Assembly (NCBI GenBank): GCA_041395625.1
Contig: JAWLAE010000002.1
Coordinates: 1 to 64,000, forward strand
Origin: CADEED01 sp041395625
GTDB taxonomy: Bacteria > Pseudomonadota > Gammaproteobacteria > Steroidobacterales > Steroidobacteraceae
Direction of reading: 5' to 3'
Length of the DNA stretch: 64,000 nt
Made by a program: the position numbers and the translations under genes
Shown: piece by piece, positions 50,488 to 58,628 of the stretch
Numbering within the stretch: position 1 is the first letter of the stretch
Layout: every line of letters starts with the position of its first letter
Notes under the pieces: generated by a model
What the model was told of the DNA's origin: nothing
The model's database searches: none
The model's input: only the letters and a program-made list of their open reading frames with translations

Positions 50488-51498
50488 ATGACAGCTGTTA
50501 GCAGTGCCGGACGTGGGACGGATCGCGCTGCGATTCTGTTGCTGGCGCTCGGCGAGCAGGAAGCGTCGGCGGTGCTGAAGCACATGAGTCCGCGCGACGT
50601 ACAGAAAGTGGGTGCCGCCATGGCCGCGCTCGCCAGCGTGTCGCGCGATGACGTGAGCCGCGTGCTCAACGAATTCTCCGATGCGACCGAGCGTCATACT
50701 TCACTTGGTGTCGGGACCGACGACTATCTGCGCAAAGTACTGGCGAACGCGCTCGGCGAAGATCGGGCGGCGGGCGTAATGGATCGCATACTCGGCGGGC
50801 GGTCGAGCCGCGGACTCGACGCCGTGAAGTGGATGGACCCGAAGGCGGTCTCGGAGATGATGCGCAACGAGCATCCGCAGATCGTGGCGATCGTACTGGC
50901 GTACCTCGAGCCCGAGCATGCTGCGGCGATTCTTTCACAGCTGCCGGACGCCGCGAAGTCCGACATCCTGATGCGCATTGCGGTGCTCGACGGCGTGCAG
51001 CCGATGGCACTCAACGAGCTCGACGGTGTGATGGAAAAGATGTTCGCCGGCAACGCCAACTCGAAGGCATCGGTGTTTGGCGGACCGAAAGTGGCAGCCA
51101 ACATCATCAACAACCTGGAAGCGAGTGTCGAATCGACTGTGATGGAGCATATCGGTTCGGTCGATGAGGCGCTGGCGGCCAAACTGAACGACCTGATCTT
51201 CACGTTCGGCGATCTGATCGACCTGGACGATCGGGGCTTGCAGGAGTTGCTGCGTGAAGTGCAGGGTGATCAGCTGGTGCTTGCCTTGAAGGCAGCTGAC
51301 GAAACGCTGAAGGAGAAGTTCTTCAAGAACATGTCGCAGCGTGCTGCCGACATTCTCAAAGACGACCTCGAGTCGAAAGGGCCGGTCAGATTGAGTGACG
51401 TAGAAGCGGCGCAGAAGGAGATTCTGGTGGTCGTGCGACGGATGGCCGAGGCGGGCACCATCATGCTGGGCAACAAAGGCGGTGAGTCGTTCGTCTGA
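50488..51498 (+). CDS. fliG: flagellar motor switch protein FliG
   Basis: A 336-residue rotor protein. N-terminal RAAILLLALGEQEASAVLKH binds FliF, the middle domain contains the EHPQ motif (NEHPQIVAIVLAYL), and the C-terminal torque helix has the charged residues of DLIDLDDRGLQELLREV that interact with the stator. GAGG lies 6 bases before the ATG. Only fliM accompanies it; in most gammaproteobacteria fliG sits in fliEFGHIJ. The upstream region holds a sigma-54 promoter and a FleQ-like site. Confidence 0.96.
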   Translation: MTAVSSAGRGTDRAAILLLALGEQEASAVLKHMSPRDVQKVGAAMAALASVSRDDVSRVLNEFSDATERHTSLGVGTDDYLRKVLANALGEDRAAGVMDRILGGRSSRGLDAVKWMDPKAVSEMMRNEHPQIVAIVLAYLEPEHAAAILSQLPDAAKSDILMRIAVLDGVQPMALNELDGVMEKMFAGNANSKASVFGGPKVAANIINNLEASVESTVMEHIGSVDEALAAKLNDLIFTFGDLIDLDDRGLQELLREVQGDQLVLALKAADETLKEKFFKNMSQRAADILKDDLESKGPVRLSDVEAAQKEILVVVRRMAEAGTIMLGNKGGESFV

Positions 51499-51528
51499 TG
51501 CAGGCGGTCGACCCATCGGGAGCTAAGA

Positions 51529-52533
51529 ATGAGTGAGGGCAACGTTCTCGAGCAGGAAGAAGTCGATGCGCTGTTGAAGGGCGTAGACGACGGACAGGTG
51601 AGTACGAGTAGCCCGGCAGACGAGCCAGGCGTGGTGCGGAGCTACGATTTCAGTCGCGAGATGCGCATCGTACGCGGCCGCATGCCGACGCTCGAGATGA
51701 TCAACGAGCGCTTTGCGAGGCTGTTCCGCAACAGCGTCTACAACATGTTGCGACGCTCCTCAGACATCACGGTCGAACCGGTGCAAACCCGCAAGTTCGC
51801 CGACTACATGGGCACGCTCGAGATGCCGACCAGCCTCAATCTCGTACGCGTCAATCCGCTGCGAGGCACCGCGTTGATCGTGCTCGAACCCAAGCTGGTG
51901 TTCTCGGTGGTCGACAACTTCTTTGGCGGCACCGGCAAGCATGTCGAGCAGGAGCCGCGCGACTTCACTGTGACGGAGTCGCGGATTATCCAGCTGATCC
52001 TTGGAAGCCTGTTCAAGGACATGCAGGAAGCATGGGCGCAGGTGGCGCCGATCGAGGTGGAGTACCTGTCCACCGAAATGAACCCGCACTTCGCCAATAT
52101 CGTCGCGCCGAGCGAGGTGATCGTTGTCAGCTCCTTCCATCTGAACCTCGAGGGCGGCGGTGGTGATCTGCATATCACGATGCCTTACTCGATGATCGAG
52201 CCGTTGCGCGACCAGCTCGATTCGGGCATTCAAGGTGATCGCGCCGAGAACGACGATCGCTGGTATCGCACGTTGCGCGAAGAGATCGAACATGCGCGCG
52301 TGGAACTGCGTTCCGTGCTCGGCCAGACCGAGATAACGCTCGAGCGACTACTGAATTTGCAGGCCGGCGACATTCTGCCGATCGACTTCGATGGGCAGGC
52401 GACAGTCTATGCGGAGGGCGTGCCGGTCGTACGCGGTGGCTACGGTATCTCGGGCGGCTGCCAAGCCGTGCGGGTCGAGGAACGCTATGCGCGCGTCGAC
52501 GCCGCTACCGACGCTGGGGCGGGTCGTCACTGA
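51529..52533 (+). CDS. fliM: flagellar motor switch protein FliM
   Basis: A 334-residue C-ring protein. The N-terminal peptide LEQEEVDALLKGV is the CheY-P binding element, the middle CheC-like domain carries the FliG-binding GGTG (residues 133-136), and a SpoA-like C-terminal domain with NLQAGDILPIDFDG binds FliN. fliN is not next to it; the next gene is tRNA-Lys. It starts 30 bases after fliG. Confidence 0.95.
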   Translation: MSEGNVLEQEEVDALLKGVDDGQVSTSSPADEPGVVRSYDFSREMRIVRGRMPTLEMINERFARLFRNSVYNMLRRSSDITVEPVQTRKFADYMGTLEMPTSLNLVRVNPLRGTALIVLEPKLVFSVVDNFFGGTGKHVEQEPRDFTVTESRIIQLILGSLFKDMQEAWAQVAPIEVEYLSTEMNPHFANIVAPSEVIVVSSFHLNLEGGGGDLHITMPYSMIEPLRDQLDSGIQGDRAENDDRWYRTLREEIEHARVELRSVLGQTEITLERLLNLQAGDILPIDFDGQATVYAEGVPVVRGGYGISGGCQAVRVEERYARVDAATDAGAGRH

Positions 52534-52645
52534 CGACGCCTCACCGACTGGGGACAGCGGCGAGAGCTTGCTGTAAGATCGCGTTCCTCAAATGGCGACG
52601 CCCCCGCACAGTCTGTGCCATCGGGCCGACGCCACCCCCGGTCCC

Positions 52646-52721
52646 GGGCCCTTAGCTCAGTCGGTAGAGCAGCTGGCTTTTAACTAGTTGGTCGTGCGTT
52701 CGAATCGCACAGGGCCCACCA
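52646..52721 (+). tRNA. tRNA-Lys (anticodon TTT)
   Basis: A 76-base tRNA with encoded CCA. Acceptor GGGCCCT pairs with AGGGCCC; the D arm is GCTC-AGTCGGTA-GAGC; the anticodon stem GCTGG/CTAGT (two G-U pairs) encloses CTTTTAA (anticodon TTT); the T arm is GTGCG-TTCGAAT-CGCAC. T-rich sequence follows immediately. A TAAGAT at 52574-52579 could be its -10 box, but no good -35 box is visible. Confidence 0.96.
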
Positions 52722-52764
52722 TTTTTCGTTTTTTATCAATAGTTTAGAAAACCTTATTAAGGTT
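52722..52764. terminator. T-rich end of tRNA-Lys and palindrome behind the macro-domain gene
   Basis: Runs of T (52722-52726, 52729-52734) follow the tRNA. AACCTT-ATT-AAGGTT (52750-52764) is a 6-base inverted repeat lying 3 bases beyond the stop of the minus-strand macro gene and is followed on that strand by TTC and A/T-rich sequence. It could end both transcripts, but the stem is A/T-rich and weak. Confidence 0.35.
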
Positions 52765-52766
52765 GG

Positions 52767-53249
52767 TTAGCTGACTGCGACGCCTTTGCGGTAGGTTGCG
52801 TAGACCTGCACGGGAATGGCGAGCGAGTCCAGGTGCTGAGTGATTAGCGGCTTCACGTCCTCCCACTTCAGGCCGCCGACGCCGGTTGCCAGACGCGGCA
52901 GCGCGAGACTCGCGAACTTCTCCTGTTCCGCGAGTTTGTGCAGCGCCTTCAGTGCGTGGCTGACATGGGTTAGGGACGCGCGACCCGGCTTGCCGCCGTG
53001 ATGGCCGTCGACACCTTCCTGGGTGAAGAGGTTGACGACGATGGTGCCGTCGGCGCCCATCCAAGTCCACAACTCGCCGGGCTTGGGGTGATAGGTCTGG
53101 CAATAGTGCCGGAAATCTTTGTAGAGTGCTGGCCACCGCTCGCGCAGGCTCAGCGCCAAGCCTTGCGAAAATGGATCGTTTGGCGCAACGCCATGGGCGA
53201 TCGCCGCGGCCTTCGACAACAACAGATCGCCAGCAACTTCCAACAGCAT
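52767..53249 (-). CDS. macro-domain protein
   Basis: A 160-residue stand-alone macro domain starting LLEVAGDLLLSKAAAIAHGV, with VVNLFTQEG and LALPRLATGVGGLKWEDV typical of the ALC1-like/TARG1 subgroup. Such domains bind ADP-ribose, and some remove it from proteins or DNA. In TARG1 a catalytic Asp follows the Gly-Leu in the last motif; here that place reads GVGGL, so the same chemistry is doubtful. No ADP-ribosyltransferase such as darT lies next to it. It is a single gene between tRNA-Lys and an exported protein. Confidence 0.78.
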   Translation of the reverse strand: MLLEVAGDLLLSKAAAIAHGVAPNDPFSQGLALSLRERWPALYKDFRHYCQTYHPKPGELWTWMGADGTIVVNLFTQEGVDGHHGGKPGRASLTHVSHALKALHKLAEQEKFASLALPRLATGVGGLKWEDVKPLITQHLDSLAIPVQVYATYRKGVAVS

Positions 53250-53371
53250 GCGGATCCTCCCAATGACTGTTGGTATTCCAGCAGTTTGTGGACCGCTATG
53301 CGTCCGGACATGCCCGTGGCAGGTACGTAGGGTCCACGATAGGATTGCTACCTCGTGAGTCGGCGTTGTGC

Positions 53372-53875
53372 CTAGGGCGTGCGCGGCCTGTCAATGGTCA
53401 GTTTGTCGGTGCCACGGTTGTCTGCCATGCCCGCAATCTGCCAGGCGTCTTTGGCACGCACCAACAGATAGACCTCGGTGAATTTGTCATCGCGCTGTTT
53501 GCCATTGCGCTCGACTGTCCGGCTAGTGACCATCGCCCAGACCGTCGCCAGATCCCCATCGACACGCGTCTGCTCGATGCTGGCGACGCGTTCGTAGCGC
53601 TGCGTGACGCCAAACAGCACCGGGCCAATGGTGCGCCAGTGATTCGTCAGATCGCTGGTGATACTGGCCGCATCGGTCGTCACGCCGGCATGCGCGGCAC
53701 GCAAGGTGTATTGCACCGAGCCCTTGGCCAGCAGCGCAAGCGCAGCATCGAGTTTTCGCGCGGTGATCGCCTGGTTGAAGGCCAGTACGACCTCCTCTGG
53801 TCGCGGGTCGGCAGCGTGTGCTGCAGTTGTGAGCAAGGTGAGCGCGAGACTCCAGGCAGCGAGCTTATTGTTCAT
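53372..53875 (-). CDS. exported NTF2/SnoaL-like protein
   Basis: A 167-residue protein with a signal peptide (AAWSLALTLLTTAAHAAD, AxA cleavage site) followed by an NTF2-like alpha+beta fold: PEEVVLAFNQAITARKLDAA at the start and EVYLLVRAKDAWQIAGMADN at the end. These small exported proteins have no assigned function; the domain usually forms a pocket. It follows the prenyltransferase gene by 33 bases on the same strand and may be co-transcribed. Confidence 0.7.
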   Translation of the reverse strand: MNNKLAAWSLALTLLTTAAHAADPRPEEVVLAFNQAITARKLDAALALLAKGSVQYTLRAAHAGVTTDAASITSDLTNHWRTIGPVLFGVTQRYERVASIEQTRVDGDLATVWAMVTSRTVERNGKQRDDKFTEVYLLVRAKDAWQIAGMADNRGTDKLTIDRPRTP

Positions 53876-53908
53876 GCATGACCGTTTAGCGCAGATCGCA
53901 GGACGTGT

Positions 53909-54883
53909 CTATCCGGAACCCACCGTATTGCCAGCGAACCAGACACCGGCGAACAAAAAAATGCTACCGAGCGTGTGAATTTGCAAGGTGGCTTCGATGG
54001 CGCGGCGGAGCCGGTGTCGATCAATGTGGTCGATCCTGGCGGCGGCACGCATGCCCGGCAACAGGAGCAACGCAGCACCTGCAATCGCGAGCGGGTGCAG
54101 TGCGTGCAAATAAGCCGCCAGCACAATTGCCGCGCTCGATACCAACTGCAGGCCGACAAAGATCCAGCGTGTGCGGCGCAGCCCCAGCATGACGGGCAAG
54201 GTGTACTTGTGAGCAGCGCGGTCCGCGGCCATGTCCGGCACCTCGTTGAGCAACAGTATCGCCGTCACCCAGCCGGTCAGCGGTACAGACAGCAGGATCA
54301 TCAGGCCATCCACTGCACCCGCCTGTAACCACGCCGCACCGCAGAATGGCAACATCCCGAAGGTAACTGCGATCGTCAATTCGCCGAGTCCGCGCGACGC
54401 AAGTTGCACAGGGGGTAGTGAGTAGCAGGCGCCAAGCGCAACGCCTGCCATGCCCAGCGCAATGACCCACGGGCCACTCATCAGGGCCAGGCCGAGCCCG
54501 ATCGCGATCGCAACTGTCTGCAACATCAGGCCCCAGTTGCGCATCTGGGAGGCGGTCAGCACGTCGTTCTGAATGAAGCGCGAACCGCCGGTGTAGGGAT
54601 AGATGCGGTCGACATTGCGCCGATCACTCCCGGAGCGCTCATCGGCCACATCGTTCAATACGTTCGCGGCCGCATGTACGAATAGCGTGGCGAGTAGGGC
54701 CAGGATCGCGGGCAGCCAGTCGATCCGGCCGCGCGATCGACCGCCCGCTGCGGTACCGACGATCACTGGCGCGAGGGACGCGGCGAAGAATGCCGGGCGG
54801 GTCGCCAGCGCATAGCGCTTCAGCCGCCGCGGCAAAGTGCTGCCGCCGTGCGTCGCCGGCAACGGTTCCGAGTCGGTTTGCAT
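53909..54883 (-). CDS. UbiA-family prenyltransferase (MenA-like)
   Basis: From ATG 54883 the protein has 324 residues with about eight membrane helices; ATG 54910 is an alternative. The two Asp-rich motifs are NDVADERSGSD (residues 77-87) and NEVPDMAADRAAHKYT, the second in the form seen in MenA-type enzymes. YPYTGGSRFIQNDVLTASQM is also typical of that branch. It would transfer a polyprenyl group to an aromatic acceptor for quinone or a related lipid; the acceptor cannot be told. It diverges from the PQQ dehydrogenase gene. Confidence 0.82.
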   Translation of the reverse strand: MQTDSEPLPATHGGSTLPRRLKRYALATRPAFFAASLAPVIVGTAAGGRSRGRIDWLPAILALLATLFVHAAANVLNDVADERSGSDRRNVDRIYPYTGGSRFIQNDVLTASQMRNWGLMLQTVAIAIGLGLALMSGPWVIALGMAGVALGACYSLPPVQLASRGLGELTIAVTFGMLPFCGAAWLQAGAVDGLMILLSVPLTGWVTAILLLNEVPDMAADRAAHKYTLPVMLGLRRTRWIFVGLQLVSSAAIVLAAYLHALHPLAIAGAALLLLPGMRAAARIDHIDRHRLRRAIEATLQIHTLGSIFLFAGVWFAGNTVGSG

Positions 54884-54993
54884 GGCTGTGGGTGGGCTCA
54901 ATAGCGGCATTCTAGAACAGACCGTCGCGCATCGTTCCTGAACGCTGGAGCCGATGCCGCTCGCACTGCGCGCCACACCCCGGTAGGCTCGCA

Positions 54994-56946
54994 GTGCTTA
55001 TGAACAGAGCGCTACAGTTTGCATCGCGGCACACGCTGCTGGCGACAGCCGTGACACTACTCGGAGGCGTTGCGACGGCAGCGTCCGTTGAGGCTGATTG
55101 GGCCGCGTTCGGCCAGGACGTCGGGGGCAGCCAGCATTCGCCGCTGCGTGCGATCGACACGACGAACGTCGGCAAGTTGCAGCAAGCCTGGGTACATCGC
55201 TCAGGCGACGTGATCGACAAGCCGCCACCTTTCGGCACCTCGCTGCAGGCGGTACCCATCCACGTCAACGGGATGATCTATTACTGCACGCCGCTCAATC
55301 GGGTGCTGGCGCTCGATCCCGCCACCGGGGCGGAGCGCTGGAGCTTCGATCCGCACGCCTCGCAGCCAGGCACTAACAAGCCGCTGATCGACGAGAAGAA
55401 GCAGGCTGGCAATTGCCGCGGTGTCGCCTATTGGCAGTCACAATCACCCGACGCGCAGCCCTGTGCTCGCAGGGTCTTCCGGCACGACCGGCTGGCACGC
55501 ATATTTGCGATCGACGCGAATACCGGTCGGCTGTGTGCCGACTTCGGTGCTGCGCAGGGGCACGCCGGCTTCGTCTCGCACCGCGACTACGAGAATCATG
55601 GCGAGGCGGTGTTCGGCTCCGGTGCTCCGCCGCTCGTCGTTGGAGATCTGATAATCAGTGCGATCGGTACCAACGACGGCCTGCAGAACGCGGCCGACGG
55701 CATGGTGCGCGCCTTCGATGTGCGAACGGGCGCAATGCGGTGGGAGTTCAACCCGATTCCGTCAGCGCAGCGCACTCGCACGGGTGCCGCCAACGTCTGG
55801 TCGACCTTGAGTGCCGACCCGGTCAACGGGCTCATCTTCCTGCCGACTACCAGTCCGTCGACCGACTACTATGGTGGGGGTCGGACGTTCGACGTTCCGT
55901 TCGCGGATTCGATCGTGGCGCTGCGAGCCGACACTGGTAAGGTAGTCTGGTCGTTTCAGACCATCCGCCACGATCTGTTCGACTACGACCTGGTCGGGCA
56001 TCCGTTGCTGGTCGACATCACTAAAGACGGCAAACGTGTTCCTGCCGCAATTCTGCAGACCAAGATGGGCTGGCTGTTCGTCTTCAACCGACTGACGGGT
56101 GTGCCGCTATGGCCGATACGTGAGATGGTGGCGCCCAAGAGCGATGTGCCTGGCGAGGTGAGCGCAGCTACGCAGCCGGTGCCGGCCGGTATCGCGCCGT
56201 TCGCACGGCAGACTCTGACGCGCGAGGAGTTGTTCGGCTTCACGCCGATCGATCGCGCCTGGTGCCAGCGTGAGTTCGACAAGATGCGCTACGATGGCCT
56301 GTACACGCCCCCCTCGGAGCGCGGCTCTCTCTTGTTTCCTTCCGCGCTGGGTGGCGGCAACTGGGGCGGCGCTGCCTATGATCCCGGGCGGAATCTGCTG
56401 GTGATCAAAGCGGAGAACCTGGCAACCCGGCTACGCATCGTGCGCAAGGCTGATGTCGCTGCCGAAGACGCTGAGCTGCCCAAGGATTATCTGACGCGAC
56501 CGCTGCAAGGTACGCCGTACCGCATCGAGGGCGAACTTTTTACGTCACCGCTCGGCGCACCCTGCACGCCACCACCGTGGGGTACGCTCGCGGCCATCGA
56601 CATGGATACGGGCAAGCTCCGCTGGCAGCAGCCGGTGGGCCAGGTCACGCGTGCCGGTGTCACCGTGCCGGAGTCACTGGGCTGGGGATCACCGAATGTC
56701 GGCGGCCCGATCACCACGGCTGGTGGCGTGACATTCATGGCGGCTACCATGGATAGCAAGATTCGCGCCTTCGATACGCTGACCGGCCGCAAGTTGTGGG
56801 AAGCCGCTATCCCGGCACCGGGCATGGCAGTGCCGATCACCTACCGCGCTGGCGGACGGCAGTTCGTGCTGATCGCGGCGGGTGGCAACGCGCGGGTCGG
56901 TACCAGGCTCGGTGACAGCCTGGTCGCCTTCGCGCTGCCGGAGTAG
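54994..56946 (+). CDS. soluble PQQ-dependent dehydrogenase (quinoprotein)
   Basis: A 650-residue periplasmic protein from GTG 54994 (AGG 6 bases upstream; ATG 55000 is the alternative). A signal peptide ends near GGVATAASVEADW. The eight-bladed quinoprotein propeller is indicated by repeated tryptophan-docking motifs (GAERWSFDPHA, GAMRWEFNPIP, GKVVWSFQTIRHDLFDYDL, GKLRWQQPVG, GRKLWEAAIP). It resembles the glucose/quinate dehydrogenase group but lacks the five N-terminal membrane helices of Gcd. The substrate is unknown and no pqq genes are nearby. Confidence 0.87.
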   Translation: MLMNRALQFASRHTLLATAVTLLGGVATAASVEADWAAFGQDVGGSQHSPLRAIDTTNVGKLQQAWVHRSGDVIDKPPPFGTSLQAVPIHVNGMIYYCTPLNRVLALDPATGAERWSFDPHASQPGTNKPLIDEKKQAGNCRGVAYWQSQSPDAQPCARRVFRHDRLARIFAIDANTGRLCADFGAAQGHAGFVSHRDYENHGEAVFGSGAPPLVVGDLIISAIGTNDGLQNAADGMVRAFDVRTGAMRWEFNPIPSAQRTRTGAANVWSTLSADPVNGLIFLPTTSPSTDYYGGGRTFDVPFADSIVALRADTGKVVWSFQTIRHDLFDYDLVGHPLLVDITKDGKRVPAAILQTKMGWLFVFNRLTGVPLWPIREMVAPKSDVPGEVSAATQPVPAGIAPFARQTLTREELFGFTPIDRAWCQREFDKMRYDGLYTPPSERGSLLFPSALGGGNWGGAAYDPGRNLLVIKAENLATRLRIVRKADVAAEDAELPKDYLTRPLQGTPYRIEGELFTSPLGAPCTPPPWGTLAAIDMDTGKLRWQQPVGQVTRAGVTVPESLGWGSPNVGGPITTAGGVTFMAATMDSKIRAFDTLTGRKLWEAAIPAPGMAVPITYRAGGRQFVLIAAGGNARVGTRLGDSLVAFALPE

Positions 56947-56954
56947 TTAGCAGA

Positions 56955-57734
56955 GTGCCGGCTCCAGTCAGTGAAGAACAAGTGGCCTTTGCATTGCATC
57001 TGGCCGACGTTGCGGCGGAGATCGTCCGGGCACGCTTTCGCCAGCCGTTCACCGTTGAGAGCAAGGCGGACGCGTCGCCGGTGACCGAAGTCGATCGGCT
57101 GGTCGAGGCCGCTTGCCGCGAGCGCGTGACAGCCCACCGCCCTCAGGATGGCGTGATCGGTGAAGAGTACGGGCCAGAGCGTCCGCAAGCCCCCTGGCAG
57201 TGGATCATCGATCCGATCGACGGGACACGGGCGTTCATGGCGGGTCGCCCGACATTCGGTACCTTGATAGCGGCGGCATATGAGGGTCGGCCAGTACTGG
57301 GCGTCATCGATCAGCCGATCGTGCGGGATCGCTGGGTGGGTGTCGCTGGCCAGCCGACACGCTTCAATGGCGGGGTGGCATCGACCCGACGCTGCGCCGT
57401 ATTGTCTGCAGCCGTGCTCGGTACGACCACGCCGGAGTTGTTTGCCGGCGATGCCGAACCGGTCTGGCAGGCGCTGCAACAGCGCACAGCGAGTCGACTA
57501 TACGGCGGCGACTGCACGCTCTACGGGGCGCTTGCCTGCGGTTGGTTGGACGTGGTCATCGAGCAGGGCCTGAAGACTTATGATTTCGCTGCACTCGTGC
57601 CTGTCATCGAGGGCGCGGGTGGCTCGCTGACCGACTGGCGTGGACAGCCATTGAGTTTGATCAGCGACGGTCGCGTGTTGGCGGTCGGTGACCAGCGGCT
57701 TCTGGTTGCGGCGCTCGACAGCTTAAGTAGTTAG
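56955..57734 (+). CDS. inositol-monophosphatase family phosphatase, HisN-type
   Basis: A 259-residue Mg-dependent phosphatase from a GTG start. Metal-binding motifs are DGVIGEEYG, WIIDPIDGTRAFMAGRPTFG and, near the C-terminus, YDFAALVPVIEGAGG. The sequence fits the HisN-type histidinol-phosphatase branch of the family, but other sugar or inositol phosphates are possible. It follows the PQQ dehydrogenase by 8 bases. Its TAG stop overlaps the stop of the converging ppgK gene. Confidence 0.82.
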   Translation: MPAPVSEEQVAFALHLADVAAEIVRARFRQPFTVESKADASPVTEVDRLVEAACRERVTAHRPQDGVIGEEYGPERPQAPWQWIIDPIDGTRAFMAGRPTFGTLIAAAYEGRPVLGVIDQPIVRDRWVGVAGQPTRFNGGVASTRRCAVLSAAVLGTTTPELFAGDAEPVWQALQQRTASRLYGGDCTLYGALACGWLDVVIEQGLKTYDFAALVPVIEGAGGSLTDWRGQPLSLISDGRVLAVGDQRLLVAALDSLSS

Positions 57735-58507
57735 GGCTGGGCGACTTGTGGCCGTAGCCATGCACCACGTGAAAAAGTCGTCGCCAGCGCCGCGCCGACC
57801 AGCCCTGCATCCGCGCGCAGCTCGCCGACCTTGATGGGGCAGTGGCATGCCAGTTCGCGCGCGAGTTGCGGATGATCCGACGTAATCCCGCCACATAACA
57901 CCACCAGGTCGGGCCACAGCAGGGAATGCATGCGGTTGATCACCAGCTCCAATGCCCGCAGCCAGCTGCTCCAGTCGAGCTCTTGCTCGACGCGGATACG
58001 AGCTGCTGCGCGCAGCTCCGCCTCGATGCCATCGACCTCCAGATGACCGAGCTCAGTATTGGGGACGAGGTGTCCGTCGACGAACAGTGCACTGCCGATG
58101 CCCGTGCCGAGCGTCAACACCAGCGCAGTGCCGCCCGCATCGCGCCCTGCACCGTAGCGCATCTCTGCGAGGCCGGCGGCGTCGGCATCATTGAGTGCCA
58201 CGACATCGCGATCGAGGTGTGCGGCTGCGGTCTTGGTCAGCGGGTGATCGAGCCAGGACTTGGCGATGTGCGCAGCTGTCTTCACCACGCCGGCCTTGAT
58301 TACGCCCGGAAAGGCCAGGCCCGCCGCAAGTGCGCCAGTATCCGGCGGGAGTACGCTGGCGATCGCTGCGTACATGTCCTGCGCCGCGGACATCGCGGGC
58401 GTCGACGTCGTACGCCGTTCGCCGGCAAGCTGGCCCTTGTCAAGATCTACGAGAGCGCACTTGATCGACGATCCGCCAATGTCAATACCGATTGCGTGAC
58501 GATTCAT
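57731..58507 (-). CDS. ppgK: polyphosphate glucokinase (ROK family)
   Basis: A 258-residue ROK kinase: phosphate-binding AIGIDIGGSSIKCALVDLD, catalytic region VALNDADAAGLAEM, VLTLGTGIGSALFVDGHLVP and ELGHLEVDG. Length and motifs match polyphosphate glucokinase, which makes glucose 6-phosphate from glucose with polyphosphate (or ATP). It is divergent from glgP-glgB-glgX with a 120-base gap and would capture free glucose released from glycogen. It converges with the HisN-type gene, sharing stop-codon bases. Confidence 0.88.
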   Translation of the reverse strand: MNRHAIGIDIGGSSIKCALVDLDKGQLAGERRTTSTPAMSAAQDMYAAIASVLPPDTGALAAGLAFPGVIKAGVVKTAAHIAKSWLDHPLTKTAAAHLDRDVVALNDADAAGLAEMRYGAGRDAGGTALVLTLGTGIGSALFVDGHLVPNTELGHLEVDGIEAELRAAARIRVEQELDWSSWLRALELVINRMHSLLWPDLVVLCGGITSDHPQLARELACHCPIKVGELRADAGLVGAALATTFSRGAWLRPQVAQP

Positions 58508-58628
58508 CGATTCCGTCCACAGGCTTGCAAAGAACTGTTCGGATCACCGCGTCGATTGCCCGCGATGCCTTGCGATTGCCTATCATACCCGGCTGATCGG
58601 GCATAGTTGGCGGAAAGCAGGCGGGACG

